From positions 186,001 through 250,000 of the forward strand of contig JAFKER010000006.1 of NCBI GenBank assembly GCA_017308595.1: a stretch of DNA of 64,000 nt, written 5' to 3'. A program made the translations under genes and the position numbers. This DNA is from Afipia sp. Its GTDB lineage: Bacteria > Pseudomonadota > Alphaproteobacteria > Rhizobiales > Xanthobacteraceae. The notes below the pieces were generated by a model. The model did not search any database. It saw only the letters and a program-made list of their open reading frames with translations, and was not told where the DNA came from. Below are positions 31,050 through 39,909 of this stretch, piece after piece (position 1 is the first letter of the stretch; every line of letters begins with the position of its first letter).

Positions 31050-31055
31050 AATAGG

Positions 31056-31083
31056 AATATATACCCAGCAAGAGTATTGTCAA
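31056..31083 (-). promoter_or_regulatory. Near-consensus sigma-70 promoter of structured RNA B
   Basis: Minus strand: -35 TTGACA (31083-31078), 16-base spacer, -10 TATATT (31061-31056). The expected start at 31049 is the base of the first hairpin. The GGTATATATTCC core is identical to the promoter of block A at 17868-17879. Confidence 0.8.
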
Positions 31084-31193
31084 GGGCTGTTCATTGGTGG
31101 GCAGAACGCGGCTCGTTTTTGGAACTAACGCAAACAATTCAATACATAATCTAATGAAATCCAATATTTATGTAAAAGTAAGACCTATAGATC

Positions 31194-31231
31194 AAAGGTT
31201 GTTGCATGATTGCGCGCAAGATTGCTAGTAT
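31194..31231 (+). promoter_or_regulatory. Putative promoter/operator of the XRE-GTPase gene
   Basis: TTGCAT (31202) and TAGTAT (31226) with an 18-base spacer form a plausible promoter. The spacer holds the palindrome TTGCGCGCAA and repeated ATTGC words, candidate binding sites for the gene's own XRE domain. The words AAAGGTTG and ATTGCGCG recur together downstream of the gene at 33376-33399. Confidence 0.45.
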
Positions 31232-31262
31232 CGTTGCTTAATCCTTGAACGCGCGGTGAAGC

Positions 31263-33353
31263 ATGGGCATTCCCACAAATGTTCTTAGGCGAGCTAGGGA
31301 AGAAGCTGGCCTCAAGCAAAACGATGTTGCTGTCCGATTGGACGTTAGCGGAAGCGTAATATCTCGGCTGGAGAAGGCCGCCATTACTGACGACATGATG
31401 GCACGTCGCTATCTTAAGGCGCTTGGGACAGATACTGGCTCTGCAATCATTCAATTTTATGAACGCGAGTGGCGCATAACAGATCGTCCTTCATTTTATC
31501 ATCCAGATAGAGAGCATCTTTGGTCTGCTGAAGAAGCGCTACAGCGATTGGACGTCTTCTCAAAAAGCAACGATTACGATCCCTTGCTTGATGTACCATT
31601 CACAAAAATTAAAAGCGGCTTGGAAGGGGCCGTCGCATTTGTTGCGAGACTTGATCACGTAATTTCTTGGATTGGATCAGTGGGCGTTGGCAAAACAACA
31701 GCCCTATCGCTTCTCACGAATCTTGTAGTTGAAGGAAAAGATGGAGCTCGCCTGCCGGTTTTCCCGGCAACGGGCGGACGGACGACGATTAGTGAAGTAG
31801 TTGTTCGAGCAGCCCCGGCGTATGGAATTGCTGTTGAGCCGATGAGCGAAGACTCAATTCGACTTTTGGTCGCTGACTTGGTGGGCGGGATCGCAAAAAA
31901 CGAAGGAGGAATTTCGACCGAACTGGAACGGGCCATACGCAATATGGCCGATCTTCGTAAGAAAACGAAAGACGAGGCACGAGGCACAGTTGATCCAATC
32001 AGAGATTTTCTTGAGCAGAAAGCAAATGCGGTCGACGATGTGGTGGAAGAAGTCATCAGGCGAATGAATTTGGGTGCACGTACAGAAACCCAATTGATCC
32101 TTTCTGAAAGCACTGAGAATGGATTACGATGGCTCTCCGACAACATTACGAAGATAAACTATGGTCAGCACCTTCGTTTTTCGCTTCCCGAGCGAGTGAC
32201 AGTATTTGTGCCGCAGCTTGCCCTCCGGAAAATGCGATATGATGTAACTTTCGTTGATACTAAAGGTATTCATGGAACCACTCTCCGGGAAGACCTTCGT
32301 AGTCATCTTGATGACGCGAGAACCCTTTCTATTCTATGCTGCATGTTCAATGATGCTCCGAGCGGCGAAATTTTGAAGCTGCTAGGTGAACTTCGATCAC
32401 TTGGTTCGGACGCGCTAGAACGACAACGGGTCATCATTTTAGTTTTGCCTCGAGGTGATGAGGCAATGAAGATTATCGACGACGCTGGAGACCAACCAGA
32501 AAATTTTTCTGAGGGATATGCCATTCGTGCATCGCAAGTTGCGGATACTCTTCGCAAAGAAGGCTTGCCGGAAATTCCTGTACTTTTTTTTAATTCGATG
32601 GCGGATAATCCGGCTTCCGTTTGGGATGATCTCAGCAAACGACTGGATACTTTGCGCCAGCGTCAAGTAGATCGACTCCAGAGATTTGTGGACGTCTCTG
32701 CTGACCTAGTAACGAATGCCGACGCTGCCCGAATAGAGCAGGCGCGTGTTGCGATAGCCGAAGAAGTCGGAAACATGCAGCAGGCTTATTACAAGCTCAA
32801 ACCGACAGTACGTCCCGCTCATCAGACTTTAATTCAAGAATTGGAGAAAGGTCATGCGAGCTCGATAGCTGCCGCAGTAAATAGACGGGGAGATTGGACG
32901 AATTTCTCCGTTCATCACATGATAGGCGTCGGCGTTCGGATGGATGCCAACCGACGCACTTCAGAAGTTTTCACAAAGATTGATGGCCGCCTCGAAGGAC
33001 TGTCACAGAATTTTTCTGCTCTGCCAGAAATCGTCACGATCCTAGATGCACTCAGAGAAGACATCGAAGAATGGCGTCAGGAATTTTTGGCGCAGGCTGC
33101 GGTAATCGGAAGGGTTGTCTTCAAACCTTATATCGACTCTGCTTCCGATCTCTGGCGTGATTTACGCTCTTACTGGGGACAGGGCTCAGGTTACAGGTCT
33201 CGCGTCGTGGCGGATATTAACCGGTGGTTCGAGGAAGAAGACGAGCTTGCGGATGCACGAAGGCGCGTAGAGACCCGGTTAAAGGAGGCATGGCGCAGCT
33301 TAGTTTTGGATCGCCTTCTCGCTGCGGCAGAGGTTAAAGAAGAACATACATAG
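31263..33353 (+). CDS. XRE helix-turn-helix / dynamin-like GTPase fusion protein
   Basis: 696 residues. Residues 1-55 form an XRE-type helix-turn-helix (RRAREEAGLKQNDVAVRL, then SGSVISRLEKA). From about 120 a P-loop domain follows: Walker A/G1 GSVGVGKT at 138-145, a possible G2 Thr in GGRTTISEV (174/175), and G3 DTKG at 332-335. G1 and G3 are about 188 residues apart, far more than in small GTPases, with a helical insertion between, as in dynamin-like proteins. No clean NKxD G4 was found. The rest (about 455-696) is charged and helical, with likely coiled coils. There is no membrane segment. Base composition is much poorer in GC than neighbours (28 of 60 in 31681-31740), a sign of transfer. 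GGTGAAG precedes the ATG. Function unknown. A defence or stress switch is inference. Confidence 0.85.
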   Translation: MGIPTNVLRRAREEAGLKQNDVAVRLDVSGSVISRLEKAAITDDMMARRYLKALGTDTGSAIIQFYEREWRITDRPSFYHPDREHLWSAEEALQRLDVFSKSNDYDPLLDVPFTKIKSGLEGAVAFVARLDHVISWIGSVGVGKTTALSLLTNLVVEGKDGARLPVFPATGGRTTISEVVVRAAPAYGIAVEPMSEDSIRLLVADLVGGIAKNEGGISTELERAIRNMADLRKKTKDEARGTVDPIRDFLEQKANAVDDVVEEVIRRMNLGARTETQLILSESTENGLRWLSDNITKINYGQHLRFSLPERVTVFVPQLALRKMRYDVTFVDTKGIHGTTLREDLRSHLDDARTLSILCCMFNDAPSGEILKLLGELRSLGSDALERQRVIILVLPRGDEAMKIIDDAGDQPENFSEGYAIRASQVADTLRKEGLPEIPVLFFNSMADNPASVWDDLSKRLDTLRQRQVDRLQRFVDVSADLVTNADAARIEQARVAIAEEVGNMQQAYYKLKPTVRPAHQTLIQELEKGHASSIAAAVNRRGDWTNFSVHHMIGVGVRMDANRRTSEVFTKIDGRLEGLSQNFSALPEIVTILDALREDIEEWRQEFLAQAAVIGRVVFKPYIDSASDLWRDLRSYWGQGSGYRSRVVADINRWFEEEDELADARRRVETRLKEAWRSLVLDRLLAAAEVKEEHT

Positions 33354-33760
33354 AACATTTAAACAATCTTGCACGAAAGGTTGCAATAAAGATTGCGCGG
33401 CGCTCTCGTCAGGACTATGGGTAGAGTATTCGGCATCAAATGTGCCGATAGGCCCCAGAACTGGGCTTCACCCAGTTCTGTGATCCGTACAGGGTAACAG
33501 CCGTTTTCGCGAACCTTGGAGAGGGAGAGCGTAACGGAGAGGTTTCCGGATCTTGGGCCGACCTAAGTGTAAATACCTCTTTTCTTTCCTTTTGTAAGCA
33601 CTGAAAAGACTTTTTCAGGTCGTTTCGTTTGAGCCCGCGTCAGGAGCAGGCTGGAGCAGCCTGGAGCAACCTTAGCGTTCCCTGAATCATCCATACCGTC
33701 TTCGCCAAGCTTCCGCCTTTTGCGGAGTGGCTCGTCGCACAGGCAACTTCCGCATCAACT
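33354..33760. other. Non-coding region between XRE-GTPase gene and rpoD
   Basis: About 400 bases. It holds a near-copy of the upstream words (33376-33399, AAAGGTTG ... ATTGCGCG) and hairpins TCGGCA/TGCCGA (33430-33448), CAGAACTGGG/CCCAGTTCTG (33456-33480), CTGAAAA/TTTTCAG (33601-33618) and CAGGCTG/CAGCCTG (33647-33663). The CTGAAAA hairpin may terminate the GTPase gene. No protein was recognised. Confidence 0.45.
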
Positions 33761-35902
33761 CTAGTTATCCAAGAAGCTACGCAGCTTTCTCGACCGGCTC
33801 GGATGCTTCAGCTTGCGCAGCGCCTTTGCTTCGATCTGACGGATACGTTCGCGCGTCACCGAGAACTGCTGGCCGACTTCTTCCAGCGTGTGGTCGGTGT
33901 TCATGCCGATGCCGAAGCGCATGCGCAGCACGCGCTCCTCGCGCGGGGTGAGCGAGGCGAGTACGCGCGTCGTGGTCTCGCGCAGGTTCGACTGGATCGC
34001 CGCGTCGATCGGCAGCACCGCGTTCTTGTCCTCGATGAAATCGCCGAGGTGTGAATCCTCCTCGTCGCCCACCGGGGTTTCGAGCGAGAGCGGCTCTTTC
34101 GCGATCTTGAGAACCTTGCGCACCTTCTCCAGCGGCATGCCGAGCTTTTCGGCCAGTTCTTCCGGGGTCGGCTCGCGGCCGATCTCGTTCAGCATCTGGC
34201 GCGAGGTGCGCACGATCTTGTTGATCGTCTCGATCATGTGCACGGGGATACGGATCGTGCGCGCCTGGTCCGCGATCGAACGGGTGATAGCCTGACGGAT
34301 CCACCATGTCGCGTAGGTCGAGAACTTGTAGCCGCGGCGGTATTCGAACTTGTCGACCGCCTTCATCAGGCCGATGTTGCCTTCCTGAATGAGATCGAGG
34401 AACTGCAGGCCGCGGTTGGTGTACTTCTTGGCGATGGAGATGACGAGGCGCAGGTTGGCCTCCACCATTTCCTTCTTCGCCTGCCGGGCTTCGCGTTCGC
34501 CCTTCTGCACGCCCATCACGATCTTGCGGAATTCGCCGATCTCGAGGCCGGTCAGCGCCGCCAGTTCCTGAATGCTCTGGCGCAATTCCTTGATGCGGTC
34601 CTTCTCCACCGCGACGAAATTCTTCCAGCCCTTGGCGGCGAGTTTCGAGACGCGGTTGAGCCAGCGCGGATCGAGCTCCGAGCCCTGATAGTTCTTCAAA
34701 AAGTCTTCGCGGCCGACGCCATGGGCATCGCCGAGGCGGAATAGGCGGCCTTCATAGGACACCAGCTTCTTGTTGATGTCGTAAAGCTGCTCGACGAGTG
34801 AATCGATACGCGCCTGATTGAGGCGCAGCGACTTCACCTCGACGACGATCTCGTCCTTGAGCTTCTTGTACTTGCGCTCCTGAGACGGCGAGAGCGAGGG
34901 ACCCTGCGGTCCGCTCTCCAGCTGGTTCTGGATGTCCTGCTCCTGCAGGCGGCGCAGCTTCTTGTATTCGGACGCGATCTTGTCGAAGGTCTCGACCACC
35001 TTCGGCTTCAGTTCGGCCTCGATCGCCGCGAGCGACATCTGGTTCTCGAACTCGTCGTCCTCGTCCATCTCGCCTTCGGCGGCGGTCTCGCCCGCATCCT
35101 TGGACTCACCGGCGCGGAACGGCGTCGGCGACGGCGGGGCGGCCGGGGGCGCGGGTTGCACGGCAGCGATCACCTGCACGGTGCCGTCGGCATTGATCAC
35201 GGCATTGGTCGGCTGACCGTCCGGCCCGGTGGGGCCAGCGATCATCGCCGGGTTCATGTTGTTCTTGGCGTCGGGGCCGGCGTAGGTCGCTTCAAGATCG
35301 ATAATGTCGCGAAGGAAGATCTTTCCTTCGTTGAGTTCGTCGCGCCAGATGATGATGGCCTGAAAGGTCAGCGGGCTTTCGCACAGCCCTGCGATCATCG
35401 CCTCGCGGCCGGCCTCGATGCGCTTGGCGATGGCGATTTCGCCCTCGCGCGACAAGAGCTCGACGGTGCCCATCTCGCGCAGATACATGCGCACCGGATC
35501 GTCGGTGCGCTCACCCGGTTCGGACTTCTTGGTTTCGGTGACGGCCTTGGAGGTGACCTCGACGAGTTCGTTATCGGTCTCGTCGTCGGCCTCTTCCTGC
35601 TTCTCCTCGTCCTCGTCGTTGGCGTCGTCGGACTCGGAGACGTTGATGCCCATGTCGGAGAGCATCGCCATGATGTCTTCGATCTGTTCGGGCGAGGTCG
35701 TGTCGGAGGGAAGCACTTCGTTGAGCTGATCGAAGGTCACGAAGCCGCGCTTCTTGGCCTGCTTGATCATCTTCTTGACGGCGGCGTCGGAAAGATCGAG
35801 CAACGGCGACGGTGCGTCGGCGGAATCCTTCTCAGGCGTTTCGGCGGCCTTCTGATCCTTGTCTTTGTCCTTGATCGCTGCCGTCTTTGCCTTGGTGGCC
35901 AT
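33761..35902 (-). CDS. rpoD: RNA polymerase primary sigma factor (sigma-70)
   Basis: 713 residues. Region 1.1 is at about 35-100, then an acidic spacer ([20 protein letters not shown]), region 1.2 from about 135 ([22 protein letters not shown]) and a long non-conserved insert. Regions 2 ([39 protein letters not shown]), 3 and 4 ([20 protein letters not shown]) close the protein. It recognises housekeeping -35/-10 promoters such as those at 17849 and 31083. AGGAG lies just before the ATG at 35902. It lies downstream of dnaG in the same direction, the common macromolecular-synthesis arrangement. Confidence 0.98.
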   Translation of the reverse strand: MATKAKTAAIKDKDKDQKAAETPEKDSADAPSPLLDLSDAAVKKMIKQAKKRGFVTFDQLNEVLPSDTTSPEQIEDIMAMLSDMGINVSESDDANDEDEEKQEEADDETDNELVEVTSKAVTETKKSEPGERTDDPVRMYLREMGTVELLSREGEIAIAKRIEAGREAMIAGLCESPLTFQAIIIWRDELNEGKIFLRDIIDLEATYAGPDAKNNMNPAMIAGPTGPDGQPTNAVINADGTVQVIAAVQPAPPAAPPSPTPFRAGESKDAGETAAEGEMDEDDEFENQMSLAAIEAELKPKVVETFDKIASEYKKLRRLQEQDIQNQLESGPQGPSLSPSQERKYKKLKDEIVVEVKSLRLNQARIDSLVEQLYDINKKLVSYEGRLFRLGDAHGVGREDFLKNYQGSELDPRWLNRVSKLAAKGWKNFVAVEKDRIKELRQSIQELAALTGLEIGEFRKIVMGVQKGEREARQAKKEMVEANLRLVISIAKKYTNRGLQFLDLIQEGNIGLMKAVDKFEYRRGYKFSTYATWWIRQAITRSIADQARTIRIPVHMIETINKIVRTSRQMLNEIGREPTPEELAEKLGMPLEKVRKVLKIAKEPLSLETPVGDEEDSHLGDFIEDKNAVLPIDAAIQSNLRETTTRVLASLTPREERVLRMRFGIGMNTDHTLEEVGQQFSVTRERIRQIEAKALRKLKHPSRSRKLRSFLDN

Positions 35903-36142
35903 TCACTGCTCCTGAAACACGCTCACGGCGTGGGCCCGCGGCCCGCGCAATTGTTGGTCCGCTTTGATGCGGAAAGGGCGGCGCTTGTGAAGGCACCACC
36001 CGGGCCGGATTGACTTGTGTCCCAACTTCTAATGCAAGGCCGTTAAGCCCTGATTAACCCTGTTTTTGCGGCCAAAAACCCGGTTTGGCGAGTCTTTTTA
36101 AGGCCTTGCGAAAGGCTTTAAAGGCTTTCGCCGGCAGTTTCG
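35903..36142. other. dnaG-rpoD spacer
   Basis: 240 bases, with a T-rich stretch and stem AGGCCTTGCGAAAGGCTTT-like repeats around 36100-36125. It probably holds an internal rpoD promoter or processing site, but no clear -35/-10 was identified. Confidence 0.35.
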
Positions 36143-38191
36143 TCAACTCCTGCGCTGGAACCGCCCCGAGGATTCGCCGAATCCCTCGATCAGGGCGTCG
36201 AGGCCGTCCGCATCCGCCTGCCGGGCCTTCACGTCACGCAGCCAAGCCTCATTGGCCTCGGTGCTTTCCTGCGCCAGCGCCTGCTCGGCATCCTTCAATT
36301 CCCTAAGTAAGGCGTGGGATTGGCGATGCAAGGCAACGAGTTGGTGCCAGGTGGCCAGAACATCCTCCTGCGCGGCGCCCGGCTGTGCGCCCCACACATT
36401 CTTGGTGGTGATCGCCCGCTCAACCCTTTGAATTTGCTCGGAATATCCGAGACGATCCAGCGTCGCCCGCAGACGGACGCTTTCCGCCGCCGGATCGTCC
36501 GCATGCGAATAATTTGAAAACGCGCCGATAATTCCGGCCCGCAGCTTGTGGGCCTCGGGATGCGCCAGTTCGAGCGCGGCGATTTCCTCCAGATGATCGT
36601 GCAGCAGCCAGGGGTGATTGAGCAGCGACAGCAGGATCAGGGCCTCGCGCCGCGACAGCGCACTGCGCTGGCCGCGCATGATCGAGGACCCGGCGAGTTG
36701 CGGACTGGCCACCTGATACGGGCCGCGGCCGAAGGCGCGCGCGCCTGTGGATAGGCCGCCGCGCGCCTCGTTCCGCCCGGCCCCGCCGGGCGCAAACGGC
36801 GCACGAGGGGGAAAACCCCGGCCTGATTCGCCGCCAAACCGACCCTGTCCCGACCCGCGAAACCCGCCGCGAGGTCCATCGCGATACCCGCCTTGATAGC
36901 CCCCTTGAGGCGCGAAGGCGTTGCGCAGACGTTCGGAAAAATCCTGCCGGTAGTAACGCTGCACGACTTCGTCGCGGATGCCGCCGGTCAGGTCCCTGAT
37001 GCGCGCTTCCAGCGCGGCGCGGCGCTCGGGCGTTGCGAAGCTGCCGCCCTCGATCTCGCGCGACCACAAAACTTCTGCAAGCGGCCTTGCAGCGCTCAGC
37101 ACTTCGTCAATCGCGGCGCGGCCGCCGGTACGGGCCAGATCGTCCGGGTCCTGTCCCTCGGGCATGATTGCAAAACGCAGACTCTTGCCGGGCTTCAGAT
37201 GCGGAAGCGCCAGATCAGCCGCGCGCAGCGCCGCGCGCTGGCCCGCGCCATCGCCGTCGAAACACAGGATCGGCTCGTCCGCCATCTTCCAGAGCAAGGC
37301 CAATTGATTTTCGGTCAGTGCCGTGCCGAGCGGCGCAACCGCTGCGGCAAAGCCGGTGGTGACCAGCGCGATCACATCGACATAGCCTTCGGCGACAATG
37401 AGCTGTGCGCCTTCATGCGCGGCCTGCCGCGCGGTCGCGAAATTGTAGAGATTGTCGCCCTTGTGAAACAGCGGCGTTTCCGGCGAATTGAGGTATTTCG
37501 CCGGCACGTCTTTTTCCATGGCCCGGCCACCGAACGCGATCACCCGCCCCCGCATATCGGTGATGGGAAACATCACGCGATCGCGAAAGCGATCGTAAGG
37601 CACCGGAATGTCTTCGCCCGCGATCAGCAAACCGGCCTCGATCATATCCGGCACAGGGATGCCGAGCTTGCCGAGATGTTCTTTCAGGATGAACCGCTCG
37701 CTGCGATCGGTGGAGCCGGGTGCATAGCCGAGGCGGAACTGTAACTGCGTGGCGGGAGAAATGCTGCGGTCGGCGAGATAGCCGCGCGCTTTTGCGCCGC
37801 TGCGCGAAGCCAGCGTGTCAGCATAGAACTTCGCGGCAAGATCCATCACCTCGTAGAGCGTCTTGCGGCGCTGCTCGTGGCGCGCGGCATCCGGCGTCAC
37901 CGCCGGAAGCGGCATCCCGGCCTGAGAAGCCGCCGCCTCCACCGCCTCGACAAAACCGAGACCTTCCGTCTCCATGATGAAGTCGAAGATGTTGCCGTGC
38001 TTGCCCGACGCAAAGCAGTGATAGAAGCCCTTCTGGTCATTCACCGTGAACGAAGGCGTCTTCTCCTGCTTGAAGGGAGAAAGCCCCTTGTACTCCTTGC
38101 CCGCGCGCTTGAGCTTCACACGCCTGCCCACGACTTCCGAAACCGGAAGCCGGGCGCGCAGCTCTTCGAGGAATTGGGGCGTAAAGCGCAA
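36143..38191 (-). CDS. dnaG: DNA primase
   Basis: 682 residues. It makes RNA primers at the replication fork. An N-terminal CHC2-type region (about 35-70), Toprim/RNA polymerase domain (about 255-345; VAEGYVDVIAL and CFDGDGAGQRAA with the metal-binding acidic residues) and C-terminal helicase-binding region (about 500-682) are in order. The zinc finger is degenerate: the first pair reads SPFK in place of CPFH, and the second reads CFAS in place of CFGC, so only one of four ligands remains. A Gly/Arg-rich linker precedes the C-terminal domain. The remainder is intact and the gene is surely functional. It is upstream of rpoD. Confidence 0.96.
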   Translation of the reverse strand: MRFTPQFLEELRARLPVSEVVGRRVKLKRAGKEYKGLSPFKQEKTPSFTVNDQKGFYHCFASGKHGNIFDFIMETEGLGFVEAVEAAASQAGMPLPAVTPDAARHEQRRKTLYEVMDLAAKFYADTLASRSGAKARGYLADRSISPATQLQFRLGYAPGSTDRSERFILKEHLGKLGIPVPDMIEAGLLIAGEDIPVPYDRFRDRVMFPITDMRGRVIAFGGRAMEKDVPAKYLNSPETPLFHKGDNLYNFATARQAAHEGAQLIVAEGYVDVIALVTTGFAAAVAPLGTALTENQLALLWKMADEPILCFDGDGAGQRAALRAADLALPHLKPGKSLRFAIMPEGQDPDDLARTGGRAAIDEVLSAARPLAEVLWSREIEGGSFATPERRAALEARIRDLTGGIRDEVVQRYYRQDFSERLRNAFAPQGGYQGGYRDGPRGGFRGSGQGRFGGESGRGFPPRAPFAPGGAGRNEARGGLSTGARAFGRGPYQVASPQLAGSSIMRGQRSALSRREALILLSLLNHPWLLHDHLEEIAALELAHPEAHKLRAGIIGAFSNYSHADDPAAESVRLRATLDRLGYSEQIQRVERAITTKNVWGAQPGAAQEDVLATWHQLVALHRQSHALLRELKDAEQALAQESTEANEAWLRDVKARQADADGLDALIEGFGESSGRFQRRS

Positions 38192-38312
38192 GATCGGGAC
38201 TCACAGGATCGGGATTCGGGTTTGCCAACCGATCATCCATATAGGGTCTCTGTCCCGAACCCCCAAAGCGGCCGGTCCAGGGACGAGTTGTCCCCGCTGA
38301 CCACAGCAAAAA

Positions 38313-39203
38313 TCACCCCGTCAGCGCACGCCGGTCCTTCCGGAACATGGCCGCCAGATAGTCCGCCACTGCCCGCACCCGCGGCAACCGCGCCACATCC
38401 TTGCGCAGCAGCATCCATATTTCACGGTCCGGCGGATTTTTCGGCAGTTTCACCGGCACAAGGCGCGGGTCATCGCTTCCGACATGCAACGGCAGTTGCG
38501 CAACTCCAAGACCGGCGCGGGCCGCCGCCGCCTGCGTGGCCTGACTGTTGGTCCGGATCACGAAGCGGGATTGGGGAAATTCCCGGTTCAACCACGCCGC
38601 GTCCGCGATGAAATCACTTTCATCATCGAATCCGATCATGGCAGGCGATGGATTCTTGCCCAAGGTCTTCGCGTAACCGCGCGAGGCATAGAACGAAAAA
38701 GCGACACTCGACAGCCGCCGCGCCAGCAGATCGCTGTCTTTTGGCCGCCCGAAGCGCACCGCGATATCGGCCTCCCTGCGCGACAGGCTGATCACCCGCG
38801 ATTCCACGACGATCTCAAGATCGATTCCGGGATGCTGCTTGTGAAAATCGCCGAGACGATCCGTCACGAAACGCTCGGCCATCGATCCCGCCATGGTCAG
38901 GCGCACAAGCCCCGACAATCCGGCATCGACCCCCGCCATGTCGGCGCTGGCCTGCGCCGCTTCTTCCATAGTGCGCGCCAGTTGCTCCACGCGGCGGCCG
39001 CGCGCCGTCGGCACATAGCCGTCCGCCCTGCGATCGAACAGCGGCGCCTGCAACGCGGCCTCCAGGCTGGCGACGCGGCGGGCCACGGTGGCATGACTCA
39101 CCTTCAAGGCCCGCGCCGCAGCCGACAGGCTGCCATGACGCGACAGCGCAAGGAAATAGCGAAGGTCGTCCCAATCGGGGTCTGATCGTTTTTGGACAGG
39201 CAT
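38313..39203 (-). CDS. LysR-family transcriptional regulator
   Basis: 296 residues. N-terminal winged helix (SLSAAARALKVSHATVARRVASLEAAL) and C-terminal periplasmic-binding-like effector domain (from about 90). It is divergent from the isochorismatase-like gene, 76 bases apart, the usual position of a LysR regulator relative to its target. ATG 39203 gives the common short leader before DWDDLRYFLAL. ATG 39239 is in frame but would extend into the shared promoter. Confidence 0.92.
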   Translation of the reverse strand: MPVQKRSDPDWDDLRYFLALSRHGSLSAAARALKVSHATVARRVASLEAALQAPLFDRRADGYVPTARGRRVEQLARTMEEAAQASADMAGVDAGLSGLVRLTMAGSMAERFVTDRLGDFHKQHPGIDLEIVVESRVISLSRREADIAVRFGRPKDSDLLARRLSSVAFSFYASRGYAKTLGKNPSPAMIGFDDESDFIADAAWLNREFPQSRFVIRTNSQATQAAAARAGLGVAQLPLHVGSDDPRLVPVKLPKNPPDREIWMLLRKDVARLPRVRAVADYLAAMFRKDRRALTG

Positions 39204-39279
39204 GGCGCAAATATAGACGATTTCGCACAGGCCATCCATGGCCTATGGTCCGCGCACATCGTTTCACAGGACATCGACC

Positions 39280-39897
39280 ATGGCCGCCCAATCGCTTCTT
39301 CAACTCGTAAAAGCTCCGCTGCATCCGAGCCCGCTCGACAAATCCGCGCTCGTCATCATCGATGCCCAGCTCGAATATCAAAACGGCAAGCTGCCGCTGG
39401 ACGGCGTCGACAACGCCATTCTGGAAGCGGCCAAACTCCTGAAGCTCGCGCGCGAGCGCGGCGTACCGGTCTTCCATGTGGTCCATCACGGCGCGGCGGG
39501 CGCGCCGCTGTTCGATGAGACCACGCCGCAGGGCGCGATCATGCCGCTGCTGACGCCTGCAGCGGGAGAAGTGGTGGTCCGAAAAACCCTGCCGAACGCC
39601 TTCGCCGGTACCGATCTCGACGCACTGGTGAAAAGCACGGGCCGCACCGAACTGATCATCGCAGGCTTCATGACCCATATGTGCGTCAGCGCCACCGCGC
39701 GCGCCGCGCTCGACCTGAAATATCGGACCACGGTGGTCGCCAACGCTGCCGCGACCCGCGATCTGCCCGATCCGCTCGGTGGCACGATCCCTGCAAGCGT
39801 CGTTCACCGCGTGGCCTTGAGCGAACTGGCGGATCGCTTCGCCATCGTGGTGAAGGACACGGCGGCACTGACGGCGGCACCGCGGGCGGTGGCTTAG
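39280..39897 (+). CDS. Isochorismatase-family cysteine hydrolase
   Basis: 205 residues. The catalytic triad is complete: Asp28 (VIIDAQ), Lys102 (VVVRKTLPNAF) and Cys135 (FMTHMCVS). This family includes nicotinamidases, ureidoacrylate hydrolases and other amidases, and the substrate cannot be named from sequence. AGGACA lies eight bases before the ATG. It is probably controlled by the divergent LysR gene. The chlorite dismutase-like gene follows after 12 bases, so the two likely form an operon. Confidence 0.9.
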   Translation: MAAQSLLQLVKAPLHPSPLDKSALVIIDAQLEYQNGKLPLDGVDNAILEAAKLLKLARERGVPVFHVVHHGAAGAPLFDETTPQGAIMPLLTPAAGEVVVRKTLPNAFAGTDLDALVKSTGRTELIIAGFMTHMCVSATARAALDLKYRTTVVANAAATRDLPDPLGGTIPASVVHRVALSELADRFAIVVKDTAALTAAPRAVA

Positions 39898-39909
39898 GCA
39901 AGGACGGGA

